Assembly: GCF_001412655.1 (NCBI RefSeq)
Contig: NZ_CP012996.1
Location: 1,798,001-1,862,000, forward strand
DNA from: Pedobacter sp. PACM 27299
Lineage (GTDB): Bacteria; Bacteroidota; Bacteroidia; Sphingobacteriales; Sphingobacteriaceae
DNA: 64,000 nt
Direction: 5' to 3'
A program made the position numbers and the translations under genes. Shown here piece after piece: positions 9,234-18,158 of the stretch (position 1 is its first letter; every line of letters starts with the position of its first letter). Under the pieces are notes generated by a model. The model saw nothing but the letters and a program-made list of their open reading frames with translations. It did no database searches and had not been told where the DNA came from.

Positions 9234-11564
9234 ATGCCTAATACCTTTAGACTAGTACTGATACTTTTATTGAGTATAACATTCCAGTATTCCATAGCCC
9301 AAACTAAAAGAACCATTAGTGGGAATGTGACTGACGCAAAAACAGGGGAAACGCTGATTGGCGCCAGTATTAAAGTCAGTGGTGAGCATAATGCTTCCAG
9401 CCTGACAAATGCTTACGGCTTTTATTCCCTCATTATCCCTGTAGGGAAATATGAAGTAGCAGTTAGTTTTATTGGTTATAAAACCACGGTCAGACAAGTG
9501 GAAGTATCCTCAAAAGATCTGCGCCTCAATGTGGCTTTAGAGGAAGACAATCAATTGAATGAAGTCGTCATTTCAGCAACTAAAAAGAACGAAAACGTAA
9601 GCAGTCCACAAATGGGATTACAGAAGCTGAGTGTTCGGGAAATCAATGATGTCCCGGTGCTGCTTGGCGAACGCGATGTACTGAAAACCTTGCAGCTCCT
9701 GCCGGGAATTAAATCCGCAGGAGAAGGAAATAGCGGCTTTTATGTTAGGGGAGGGGCTACAGATCAGAATTTGATCCTCCTAGATGAAGCACCAGTCTAT
9801 AATGCTTCCCATTTATTGGGTTTTTTCTCCACCTTCAATTCCGACGCCATTAAAGATGTGAGTGTCTATAAAGGAGGGATGCCTGCACAATATGGCGGAC
9901 GATTGGCCTCGGTGCTTGACCTTAAAATGAACGACGGAAACCGCAAAGAATTTACTGCGGAAGGGGGCATCGGCCTGATCTCTTCCAGACTTAAAGTAGA
10001 GGGACCGATCGTAAAAGACAAAGGTTCTTTTATGGTCAGTGCAAGAAGAACCTATATGGATCTTTTCTTTAAGCTTTCACCGGATAGCTCAATCAACAAC
10101 AATACCTTATATTTTTATGATTTAAATGCCAAGGCAAATTACCAGCTGGACGATAAAAATACCTTGTATATATCCGGTTATTTTGGCCGCGATAAGCTCG
10201 GCCTTGCCGACACATTTGGCTTCAATTGGGGCAATGCCACAGTTACCTTGCGTTGGAACCACTTGTACAGCAGTAAATTGTTCTCCAATACTTCCCTGAT
10301 CTACAGCAATTACAATTATGTGATTCAGAATATGATGGAAGACAATAACTTTAAAGTGAATTCTTCTATTAAAGATTTTAACCTGAAGCAGGATTTTGAT
10401 TATCGCTTGAGCAACAACCATAGTCTGAAGTTTGGGCTCAATGTGATCCACCACACGATCGCGCCGGGTAAGCTTAGTGCTGACGAGAGTTCCAGCGTAA
10501 ACCCAACCACTTATGAGAACAGAAAAGGCCTCGAATCTGCCATGTATGTGTCTGACGAATGGGCCGTTAATGAGCGTTTTAATCTGGTATATGGATTGAG
10601 ACTGAGTAATTTTTCTTTACTGGGGCCGGGAAATTTCAAGACCTATGATGAAGAAGGAAATACACTTTCTAGTACCTACTATAGCTCCGGAGCACTGGTT
10701 AAAACTTATTTCAATCTGGAACCGAGAGTGTCTGCCAGTTACCAGCTGAACCCTTCCAGCGCTATAAAAGCTGCTTATACCAGGAATGTTCAAAACATTC
10801 ACCTGATGTCTAATTCTACCTCAACTTCGCCGACAGACCTGTACATTATGAATAGCAATAATGTGAAACCGGAAATTGCGGATCAGGTAGCAACCGGTTA
10901 TTTCAGGAACTTTAACGATGATAAATACGAGTTCTCAGCAGAGATTTACTACAAATGGATGCAAAACCAAATCGAGTACCGAAGTGGGACAGATTTGAGA
11001 GGAAACAGCAATGTGGAAGCCGATTTATTATATGGTGATGGCCGTGCTTATGGAATAGAATTGTTCTTAAAGAAAAGGTTTGGCAAGTTCAATGGCTGGA
11101 TTGGCTATACTTATTCCAGAACTGAACGCCAGTTTGATGCGATCAATGAAGGAAAATGGTTTTATGCGAAACAAGACAGAACGCATGACATTTCGTTGGT
11201 AGGGATTTATAAAGCGAGTACACGCTGGACCTTCTCTTCTGTTTTTGTTTACAATACCGGAAATGCAGTGACTTATCCAAGTGGTAAATATGAAATCAAT
11301 GGTAAAACTGCTTTTTATTATAAAGAGAAGAATGCTTATCGGACACCGGCCTATCACCGTTTAGATGTGGCGGCTACATTGGAAGGAAAACCAGGTAAGA
11401 AATTACAGTCCAGCTGGTCTTTTGGAATTTACAATGTATACAACCGACAAAATGCTTTTGCAATTGATTTTAAGGATAATGAGAATGACCCTAGTCGGAC
11501 AGAAGTGGTCAGAACGACCTTGTTTGGCATTATTCCTTCGGTTACCTGGAACTTCAAATTTTAA
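9234..11564 (+). CDS. TonB-dependent outer-membrane receptor with carboxypeptidase-regulatory-like domain
   Basis: A 776-residue outer-membrane active transporter. It has a signal peptide (about 1-22, ending in SIAQ), a carboxypeptidase-regulatory-like beta-sandwich domain (about 25-110, with SGNVTDAKTGETLIGASI), a plug domain (about 120-235, containing FYVRGGATDQNLILLDE) and a beta-barrel ending in the aromatic WNFKF. It is shorter than SusC-type glycan importers and no SusD gene follows. Instead a DUF4249 lipoprotein gene lies 12 bases downstream, a pairing common in Bacteroidota. The substrate is unknown; siderophore, metal or peptide uptake are all possible, and no tonB/exbB genes are nearby. 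Confidence 0.93.
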   Translation: MPNTFRLVLILLLSITFQYSIAQTKRTISGNVTDAKTGETLIGASIKVSGEHNASSLTNAYGFYSLIIPVGKYEVAVSFIGYKTTVRQVEVSSKDLRLNVALEEDNQLNEVVISATKKNENVSSPQMGLQKLSVREINDVPVLLGERDVLKTLQLLPGIKSAGEGNSGFYVRGGATDQNLILLDEAPVYNASHLLGFFSTFNSDAIKDVSVYKGGMPAQYGGRLASVLDLKMNDGNRKEFTAEGGIGLISSRLKVEGPIVKDKGSFMVSARRTYMDLFFKLSPDSSINNNTLYFYDLNAKANYQLDDKNTLYISGYFGRDKLGLADTFGFNWGNATVTLRWNHLYSSKLFSNTSLIYSNYNYVIQNMMEDNNFKVNSSIKDFNLKQDFDYRLSNNHSLKFGLNVIHHTIAPGKLSADESSSVNPTTYENRKGLESAMYVSDEWAVNERFNLVYGLRLSNFSLLGPGNFKTYDEEGNTLSSTYYSSGALVKTYFNLEPRVSASYQLNPSSAIKAAYTRNVQNIHLMSNSTSTSPTDLYIMNSNNVKPEIADQVATGYFRNFNDDKYEFSAEIYYKWMQNQIEYRSGTDLRGNSNVEADLLYGDGRAYGIELFLKKRFGKFNGWIGYTYSRTERQFDAINEGKWFYAKQDRTHDISLVGIYKASTRWTFSSVFVYNTGNAVTYPSGKYEINGKTAFYYKEKNAYRTPAYHRLDVAATLEGKPGKKLQSSWSFGIYNVYNRQNAFAIDFKDNENDPSRTEVVRTTLFGIIPSVTWNFKF

Positions 11565-11576
11565 CCTAAAAGCGTC

Positions 11577-12374
11577 ATGAAGAAAATGAAATTATATAGA
11601 GGATGGAGTTTAGGATTGCTGATCATTTGTCTTTTCTCCGCCTGTGAAAAGGTGATAGAACTCAAACTAGACGATGCTCCGGCAGTAGTCGTGATAGATG
11701 GCGGTGTGAGCGATCAGAACGAGGTGCAGCGCATTAAGATTTCCAAAACTTACAGCTTTACCGAGCCGAACAAATTTAATGGACTGAGTGGTGCAAAAGT
11801 AGTACTCGCAGTGGATGGTACCGGTGCTATCGCTTTTAATGAAGTGTCTCCAGGGGTATACCAGAGCATAAAGTTTAAGGGGAAATCGGGTTCCAAATAC
11901 GATATTTCAGTAACGGTGGAGGGGCAGACCTATAAAGCCAGTTCCACCATGCCGGCTCGTGTGCCTATGGATTCGCTTACCTTTAAGAGCTTTACGTTTT
12001 TTGGAGAAACGAAGAATTACGTGGCTGTGAACTTTAGAGATCCTGCAGGAGTAGCCAATCAGTACCGCTATATCCTGAAGTTTAAAGGGGTGGTAGAAAA
12101 AGATGTGGTTTCCGAAGACCGCTTTGATGATGGCAGTAAAGTAACCAATGTGATCTTTTATGAGTTGAATGACCTGATTAAAGGAGATAGTGTTCAGGTA
12201 GAAATTCAATGTATTGATCGAAATGTGTACCGGTATTTCTACAGCCTGGGTCAGAATACAGGAGGAAGCGGGCCACCGGTTTCCCCGGCTAATCCACCCT
12301 CTAACTTTAGTAATGGTGCTTTAGGGGTGTTCAGTGCGCATACTTCCAGTATTAGAACGGCATTGATTAAGTAA
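11577..12374 (+). CDS. DUF4249-type outer-membrane lipoprotein, partner of the TonB receptor
   Basis: A 265-residue lipoprotein. The signal sequence ends in the lipobox LFSAC with C23 as the lipidated cysteine, and mature residues begin CEKVIELKL, the typical DUF4249 opening. The remainder is predicted to be beta-rich with immunoglobulin-like or transthyretin-like stretches. The family has no defined biochemical role, but it is regularly encoded directly after TonB-dependent receptors, suggesting a surface or periplasmic accessory to substrate capture. The start ATG lies 12 bases past the receptor stop, consistent with one transcript. The C-terminus is rich in Pro, Gly and Ser and ends SSIRTALIK. 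Confidence 0.85.
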   Translation: MKKMKLYRGWSLGLLIICLFSACEKVIELKLDDAPAVVVIDGGVSDQNEVQRIKISKTYSFTEPNKFNGLSGAKVVLAVDGTGAIAFNEVSPGVYQSIKFKGKSGSKYDISVTVEGQTYKASSTMPARVPMDSLTFKSFTFFGETKNYVAVNFRDPAGVANQYRYILKFKGVVEKDVVSEDRFDDGSKVTNVIFYELNDLIKGDSVQVEIQCIDRNVYRYFYSLGQNTGGSGPPVSPANPPSNFSNGALGVFSAHTSSIRTALIK

Positions 12375-12416
12375 AGCAACGTTGTGTCATCTTTCTGTTT
12401 TATTGTTGCAATTATG

Positions 12417-12446
12417 TTGCATTACTTCTGCGGGTTTCTAACTTTG
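12417..12446 (+). promoter_or_regulatory. Bacteroidota-type promoter for the flavoprotein gene
   Basis: TTG at 12417-12419 and TAACTTTG at 12439-12446 are separated by 19 bases, matching the -33/-7 arrangement of Bacteroidota primary promoters (TTTG, about 19 bases, TAnnTTTG). The inferred start of transcription near 12453 leaves a 5' UTR of about 55 bases before the ATG at 12509. A TGCAA-N5-TTGCA inverted repeat overlaps the -33 element and could be an operator. Inferred from motif match only. Confidence 0.5.
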
Positions 12447-12508
12447 TTTTCAACTGGTAGTCAGTGTGGGAATTCCTTTGTACTGTCTTGCCCTAAATTT
12501 TAAACCAA

Positions 12509-13417
12509 ATGGAAAAAGAAACGATACAAGAAGTGATCATTATTGGAGGAAGTTATGCAGGTCTTTCTGCGGCAATGACCTTAGGCAGGGCAGGACGAAA
12601 AGTGCTGGTAGTAGATAGCGGGAAGCCCTGTAATGCGCAGACGCCACATGCTCATAACTTCCTGACACAGGATGGCGAAACACCGGCCGCAATTGCCGAA
12701 AAAGGATGGGCAGATGCTTTAAAATATCCTACCGTAACACATTTAAATGATTTCGTGACTGCTGCCGTAAAAGTCAATGGCTATTTTGAGCTGAAGACGG
12801 CAACCGGTAAATCTTTGAAAGCGAAAAAGCTATTGTTTGCCACAGGTGTTAAAGACCTGATGCCAGAGATCAAGGGCTTTGCCGAATGCTGGGGGATTTC
12901 TGTAATCCATTGTCCGTATTGTCATGGTTATGAAGTAGCGGGTCAAAAAACAGCATTACTAGCCAATGGAGAAATTGCATTTCATTTTATTCAGGTGCTG
13001 AGCCAGTGGAGCAAAGATTTGGTTTTATATACCAATGGTCCGGTACATCTGAGCGAAGAGCAGCTTTTACAGCTCAAAAATCATGACATACCAGTCAATG
13101 AAGTCCCTCTAAAAGAACTTTCGCAGGAAAATGGACAGCTAAAAAGCTTGCTGCTGGAAGATGGACAGGAGCATTTCTTCAAAGTGATGTATGGGAAATT
13201 TGGTTTTGAACAGCATTCTTCAGTTCCTGAAAGCCTGGGCTGTGAAATTAATGAGCAGGGTTATCTGGTGATTGACGACAAAAAGGAAACCAGCATTTCC
13301 GGGGTGTATGCGGCCGGTGATAATACAACTATGGCCAGGTCCGTTTCCATGGCTGTGGCATCAGGCACATTATCAGGGGTTTCGATTAATTCTGCATTGA
13401 TTTCTGAAAGCTGGTGA
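12509..13417 (+). CDS. Thioredoxin-reductase-like FAD oxidoreductase
   Basis: A 302-residue flavoprotein related to thioredoxin reductases and to GliT-like dithiol oxidases. The N-terminal FAD-binding motif is IIGGSYAGLS (11-20). The redox pair is C135-P-Y-C138, where thioredoxin reductases usually have CATC, and the second FAD motif (GVYAAGDNTT) is near the C-terminus. The position where thioredoxin reductases carry the NADPH-binding GxGxxA fingerprint reads ALLANGEIAFHF, which has lost the glycines. The enzyme may therefore not use NADPH in the standard way and could instead oxidise or reduce a small dithiol with another partner. It is monocistronic, with its own promoter, and no thioredoxin gene is next to it. 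Confidence 0.85.
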   Translation: MEKETIQEVIIIGGSYAGLSAAMTLGRAGRKVLVVDSGKPCNAQTPHAHNFLTQDGETPAAIAEKGWADALKYPTVTHLNDFVTAAVKVNGYFELKTATGKSLKAKKLLFATGVKDLMPEIKGFAECWGISVIHCPYCHGYEVAGQKTALLANGEIAFHFIQVLSQWSKDLVLYTNGPVHLSEEQLLQLKNHDIPVNEVPLKELSQENGQLKSLLLEDGQEHFFKVMYGKFGFEQHSSVPESLGCEINEQGYLVIDDKKETSISGVYAAGDNTTMARSVSMAVASGTLSGVSINSALISESW

Positions 13418-13577
13418 AACTAAATTTTTTCTCCACAAGGAAATATTTTTAGGCAAAACAGATCTTTTTTAGAATAGCTATTTAAAGGCGTAAAACTTTA
13501 TCTTGTGTCCTATTGTTTATATATAAATGATCGTAATTTGTTTTCTGCTAGAAACATTGCTAACTTTATAATTCTTA

Positions 13578-14786
13578 ATGGTAATCTCAATGGCGACTCA
13601 AATAGATCTGGATACTGCAACATTAGAAGAAGAAAGAATAAAAGCTTTAAAAAGGTACAGTATTCTTGATACACCACCAGATGGTTCATTTGACAAGCTG
13701 ACCAAGCTTGCCGCCAGCCTTTTAAAAGTACCGATTGCGATTGTGAGTCTCGTGGATACCGATCGCATCTGGTTTAAATCGAAATACGGAATTGATTCCC
13801 AGCAAATTGACAGAGATGAAGGCCTTTGTGCTTCTGTGATTTTTTCTGAGGACCTGTATCTTGTAGAAGACGCAGCCATAGATCCCAGAACGCTGTCAAA
13901 TCCATTGGTAGCAGGTAGTTTTGGATTGAGGTTTTATGCTGCTGTACCACTTCGTACCCGTGATGGCTTCAATCTGGGGACTTTTTGTGTGATCGATAAG
14001 GCGCCAAGATCATTAAACGAAGAAGAGGAGCAGATCCTTAAAGATTTAAGAGACATTGTGATGGATCAGATCGAACTGCGTCTGGCCTCCAGAGTGAGTA
14101 TGGCTCAGCACAACCAGATCTTAAATACAACGGCCCATGACCTTAAGAATCCATTGACCACAATTCCTGTGCGTGCGGATCTGATCAAGATGAAGAAAAA
14201 CAATCCTGAAATGGTGGATACTCTTTGTGATCAGATAAAAATCGCCAGTCTCAATATGGTGCGCATCATTGATGAACTCCTACAGGTTGGGAGTATGGAG
14301 GCAGGAAAGATCCATTTGATGTTAATCAAAGTAAATGTCTCCTTTTTGGTGAGTAATGTGGTCTCTATGAACCAGCCATTGGCAGAAAGGAAAAACCAGA
14401 CCCTGCATTTTAGCTATGAAAAAGACCTGTATGTCAATGCCGATGAAGGGAAGCTGACGGAAATTATAGACAACCTGATCAATAATGCGATTAAATATTC
14501 CCCGGTAGATAAACAGATCTTTATTCGTGTAAAGGAACGATCAGGAATGGTAATGATTGAAGTAGAAGACCAGGGATTAGGGCTTACCCTGGAAGATAAA
14601 AGTAAATTATACCAGCGGTTTACGCGCTTAAGTGCGCAGCCAACCGCTGGAGAAAACTCAACCGGCCTGGGGCTGTCCATTGTAAAAGTATTGGTAGAAG
14701 CACATCATGGAGCCATTCGCGCCGAAAGCGAGGGCAAAGATAAAGGCTGTAAATTTATTGTGGAGTTGCCGGGCAGGAATGGCTAG
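13578..14786 (+). CDS. GAF-domain sensor histidine kinase (orphan)
   Basis: A 402-residue soluble histidine kinase. An N-terminal GAF domain covers about residues 25-165 (ALKRYSILDTPP to the DIVMDQIE helix), in the arrangement often linked to sensing small ligands or redox state. The dimerisation/phosphoacceptor helix has TAHDLKNPL with H187, followed by the N box (LINNAIKYSP), G1 (EDQGLGL) and G2 (TGLGLSIVK) of the ATPase domain. There is no membrane segment and no receiver domain, and no response regulator is adjacent. An in-frame ATG at 13590 is an alternative start. It converges on the aldose-epimerase gene with only 2 bases between the stops. TTG at 13513 and TAATTTG at 13534 may be its promoter. 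Confidence 0.9.
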   Translation: MVISMATQIDLDTATLEEERIKALKRYSILDTPPDGSFDKLTKLAASLLKVPIAIVSLVDTDRIWFKSKYGIDSQQIDRDEGLCASVIFSEDLYLVEDAAIDPRTLSNPLVAGSFGLRFYAAVPLRTRDGFNLGTFCVIDKAPRSLNEEEEQILKDLRDIVMDQIELRLASRVSMAQHNQILNTTAHDLKNPLTTIPVRADLIKMKKNNPEMVDTLCDQIKIASLNMVRIIDELLQVGSMEAGKIHLMLIKVNVSFLVSNVVSMNQPLAERKNQTLHFSYEKDLYVNADEGKLTEIIDNLINNAIKYSPVDKQIFIRVKERSGMVMIEVEDQGLGLTLEDKSKLYQRFTRLSAQPTAGENSTGLGLSIVKVLVEAHHGAIRAESEGKDKGCKFIVELPGRNG

Positions 14787-14788
14787 CT

Positions 14789-15658
14789 TTAAAAACAGGT
14801 AACTTCCCAATATCTGGACCAATCTTTTCCAGGCGCCAGCTGAACAATCCCTTCTTTCTTGCTGAACTCCTGATCATGATCAACGCCATCAGCGATGCCG
14901 CACCAAGGCTCCAGACAGACAAAGTCAGCATCTTTAGCTGCCCAGATGCCGAAAAATGGGAAACCATGGAAATGGAAATCCAGTCCATGTTTGTCTTTTA
15001 TGCTTTTTAAACTGATCTTATTACTTTTCAGGTCTTTCAATACCAGGGCATCCTGATAGAACAAATGATGTGTTAAAGGCAGTTTTCCTCCCTCTAAATG
15101 AATAGGCTGAGTTTCTTCTTCAATCAGGTTATCCGTTACCTGATGTACATTTAATTGCGTATCCTCATTAAATTCCAGGTAATAATCGTCATAATTTAAG
15201 CCAGATTGAAGTGGCAAACGGAAGGCTGGGTGACCGCCAATAGAAAACCACAAATCTTTATTTCCGCTGTTGAACACCTCGTAACTACAGCTCAGTGTAT
15301 TTCCAGTCAATCGGTAACGCAGGCCCAGCTGATATTTAAAAGGATATACTTTTAAGCTTTCCTGATCTTCTTTTAGCAGGAATAACACTTCCTCGGAGCT
15401 AATTTGATGGGCCTCAAATTCCCGGTCTCTGGCAAAACCATGCCTGGGCAGCTGATAGGATGCTCCCTCAAAAAAGTAAGTGTCTTCTTTTAATCCCCCA
15501 ACAATGGGAAATAAAATCGGGCTAAACTTCCCCCAGAAATTGGCATCTCCAGTCCATAAATATTCCAAGGCAGTTTCCTTGTTTTCTAAACGTTGTAATT
15601 CTCCACCTTTAGTGGAGAAAGTAGCAGAAATTTGTGCGTTTTCCAGAGAAATGATCAT
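14789..15658 (-). CDS. Aldose 1-epimerase family protein
   Basis: A 289-residue member of the galactose-mutarotase-like fold, closest in style to the LacX/YihR type rather than GalM. The segment LPRHGFARDREFE (about 75-87) carries the conserved His and Arg, and a second histidine occurs in the GGHPAFRLPL segment (about 143-152). Members interconvert alpha and beta anomers of hexoses or sugar phosphates, but the precise sugar is unknown. The C-terminus includes FVCLEPWCGIADG, also family-typical. The protein has no signal peptide. It is monocistronic and divergent from the CHASE/PAS kinase gene, with only 50 bases between the start codons. Confidence 0.88.
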   Translation of the reverse strand: MIISLENAQISATFSTKGGELQRLENKETALEYLWTGDANFWGKFSPILFPIVGGLKEDTYFFEGASYQLPRHGFARDREFEAHQISSEEVLFLLKEDQESLKVYPFKYQLGLRYRLTGNTLSCSYEVFNSGNKDLWFSIGGHPAFRLPLQSGLNYDDYYLEFNEDTQLNVHQVTDNLIEEETQPIHLEGGKLPLTHHLFYQDALVLKDLKSNKISLKSIKDKHGLDFHFHGFPFFGIWAAKDADFVCLEPWCGIADGVDHDQEFSKKEGIVQLAPGKDWSRYWEVTCF

Positions 15659-15708
15659 AGATAAAAGTAAAAATTAAATATTACATTTAGGCTCCGCTTG
15701 GCAACAAA

Positions 15709-18066
15709 ATGAACTTAGAGAAAAAACTATCTTCCAGTACCAATATTTTATTTAAAAAACCCAAAATTACCGGCGCGGTAATTTCCTTATTACTCATCTC
15801 TCTGATCCTTTATGTCTCTAATCAGCGCTATCGGATGGTTAAAGACGACCAGCGGATGGAAATGAACCGCGTTCTGGAAGTGGTGCGGTACAATGTGGAC
15901 CAGTCGCTCAAAAACAGCTATACTGCAACTTTGACGCTGGGTTTAACGATCAATACAGATGGAGTACCTAAAAATTTCGATGCTGTTGCTGCACAGCTGA
16001 TGAGTTCTAATCCCAATTTACAGGCAGTAGAGATGGTGCCGGACGGGGTAATTAAATATATCTATCCTTTAAAAGGGAATGAAGCAGCGTTAAATCTGAA
16101 TATTTTTAAACTCTCTAAAGAAATCAGTGAAGAAGCCAAGAAATCTGTGACAGATCGAAAGATGTATTTTGCTGGCCCTTTAAAGCTCAAACAGGGAGGA
16201 TTAGGGATTGTTGGACGGATGCCTTTGTTTTTTAACAACAAATTTTGGGGCTTTTCAGCTGTTGTGATTAAGCTGGATACCTTTTTAAAGGAGGCAGGAG
16301 TAAAAGGAGCAGCTGATAATCGCTATGCCTTTCAGCTGTCGAAGGTTAATCCTGCAACTGGTAAGGAAGAGTTTTTTCTGCCGAAAATTAAAACTACAGC
16401 TGATGCAGTGGAGGAAAGTGTCACTTTTTCTGATGGCAATTGGAAATTGTATATGATGAGCATTCCAAGCTACAAACCTTACCTGAAAATTATATTCCCT
16501 ACGATATTCGCTATTTTTCTTGCTGGACTAAGTGGTTTTCTGGTCTCCATGGTATTTAAAAGGCCTGCTGAATTGGAGCAACTGGTGCATGATCAGGCTG
16601 ATAAGTTATTGGAAAATGAGCTTAAATTCAAAACGATATTCGATCAGGCAGCGATTGGGATCATGGAGGTGGATTCTAATACCGGAGCCTTACTTCATGT
16701 CAATTCAAGGCTCTGTAAAATCCTTGGGTATTCAGCTGAAGAATTATTCATGAAGCATTTTCATACACTGAGCCATCCTGATGATCTGGATAGCGGCCTC
16801 AACTATTTTGAGCGAATGGAGAGCGGTGAAATTTCTGAGTTCGAACTCCTGAAAAGGTATTTACATAAAGATGGAACAGTGGTTTGGGCAAACCTGATGA
16901 TCACGCCATTGTGGTTGCCCGGAACAAAACCAACCAGTCATATCGCTATTGTAGAGGATGTGACGGCAAGAATGGAGGCAGAGCGCATTGCCGTTGAGTA
17001 CAGTCAACGCATCGAGTCGCTGATCAATACCATTGATGGAATTGTTTGGGAAGCCAACCCTTTCACCTTTGAATTTGCTTTTATCAGTGGAAAATCGAAA
17101 GATATTCTGGGCTATACGAGTGAAGAATGGCTGGCTTCGCCCACATTCTGGGTAGACCATATCCATCCAGACGACAGGCAATACCGTCTCCATTATTGTT
17201 ATTCCTTTGCGGATAAGCTGGAACAGCATGATTTTGAATACCGTATGATCTCCAAAGATGGCAGTGTGGTCTGGTTGAGAGACATTGTGAACGTGGTGGT
17301 GGTCGATGGAAAGGTGGTGATGCTGAGAGGAATTATGATTGATATCACCAAGAATAAACAGGCGGAGAGAGATTTAAACCACTCTTTTGACCTGGTCAAT
17401 GAGCAAAATAAAAGGTTGCTGAATTTCTCTTATATTGTGTCTCATAACCTCCGTTCTCATACCAGCAACATTCAATCTATTTCTGCCTTGATTGAATCAG
17501 CTACTTCTAATGAAGAGAGAAATGAAATGGTAGCCCTATTGAAAACAGTGTCGAATTCTTTGAATGAAACATTACTGAATTTAAATAAGGTGGTCAATAT
17601 CCAAACAAACATCAATGTAATTGTAGAACCGTTAGTGCTTTATGAATATATCAATAGGACGCTGAGTGTACTGCATGACCAGATTGTGCTGAAAAAAGCC
17701 TGTATCCTGAATAAAGTGCCGCAAACGGTATTGGTGAATTATAACCCTGCTTATCTGGAAAGTATTTTGCTCAATTTCATCTTTAATGCCATTCGATATA
17801 GTCACCCGGAACGACCACCGCTAATCGAACTGACTTGTCAGCAGGAAGGACAAGTGGTACTGAAAATCAAGGATAATGGCATTGGAATGGACCTGGAGAA
17901 GCACGGTGCAGAGTTGTTTGGGATGTATAAAACCTTTAATGGAAATGCAGATTCAAGAGGAGTGGGGTTGTTTATCTCTAAAAACCAGATCGATGCCATG
18001 GGAGGAAAGGTGACGGTAAGCAGTGAATTTGGTACGGGAACGACCTTTGAAATTTACTTCAAATAG
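15709..18066 (+). CDS. CHASE-PAS-PAS sensor histidine kinase (orphan)
   Basis: A 785-residue membrane sensor kinase. A first membrane helix (about 20-37) and a second (about 262-284) flank a periplasmic CHASE-type ligand-binding domain (about 45-255). Two cytoplasmic PAS/PAC units follow (about 300-420 and 430-555; each contains the HPDD motif). The phosphoacceptor H579 lies in VSHNLRSHTSN, the variant seen in HisKA-like kinases of Bacteroidota, and the ATPase domain has FIFNAIRYS, DNGIGM and RGVGLFISKN. No receiver domain is fused and no response regulator is adjacent, so its partner must be elsewhere. The ligand is not predictable. The gene starts at an ATG just 50 bases from the divergent epimerase gene. 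Confidence 0.9.
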   Translation: MNLEKKLSSSTNILFKKPKITGAVISLLLISLILYVSNQRYRMVKDDQRMEMNRVLEVVRYNVDQSLKNSYTATLTLGLTINTDGVPKNFDAVAAQLMSSNPNLQAVEMVPDGVIKYIYPLKGNEAALNLNIFKLSKEISEEAKKSVTDRKMYFAGPLKLKQGGLGIVGRMPLFFNNKFWGFSAVVIKLDTFLKEAGVKGAADNRYAFQLSKVNPATGKEEFFLPKIKTTADAVEESVTFSDGNWKLYMMSIPSYKPYLKIIFPTIFAIFLAGLSGFLVSMVFKRPAELEQLVHDQADKLLENELKFKTIFDQAAIGIMEVDSNTGALLHVNSRLCKILGYSAEELFMKHFHTLSHPDDLDSGLNYFERMESGEISEFELLKRYLHKDGTVVWANLMITPLWLPGTKPTSHIAIVEDVTARMEAERIAVEYSQRIESLINTIDGIVWEANPFTFEFAFISGKSKDILGYTSEEWLASPTFWVDHIHPDDRQYRLHYCYSFADKLEQHDFEYRMISKDGSVVWLRDIVNVVVVDGKVVMLRGIMIDITKNKQAERDLNHSFDLVNEQNKRLLNFSYIVSHNLRSHTSNIQSISALIESATSNEERNEMVALLKTVSNSLNETLLNLNKVVNIQTNINVIVEPLVLYEYINRTLSVLHDQIVLKKACILNKVPQTVLVNYNPAYLESILLNFIFNAIRYSHPERPPLIELTCQQEGQVVLKIKDNGIGMDLEKHGAELFGMYKTFNGNADSRGVGLFISKNQIDAMGGKVTVSSEFGTGTTFEIYFK

Positions 18067-18082
18067 GATTTTTGATAGCCAT

Positions 18083-18114
18083 AAAAAACTGCGACGCTTT
18101 AAGGGCATCGCAGT
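18083..18114 (-). terminator. Rho-independent terminator of the RND efflux operon
   Basis: Read on the minus strand, the 10-bp stem ACTGCGATGC/GCGTCGCAGT (one T-G pair) with a 7-base loop is followed by TTTTTTATGG. It lies 45 bases past the stop codon of the TolC-type gene. The convergent kinase gene ends at 18066, so it may also limit read-through from that side. Confidence 0.8.
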
Positions 18115-18158
18115 CAGGTTATTCAATTTTTGTTTGGTAAACGATGGCTAGGGTTAAC

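Noticed and set aside
9234..12374. SusC/SusD-type polysaccharide utilisation locus
   Set aside because: The receptor is short for SusC, the partner is a DUF4249 lipoprotein and not SusD, and no glycoside hydrolase genes are present.
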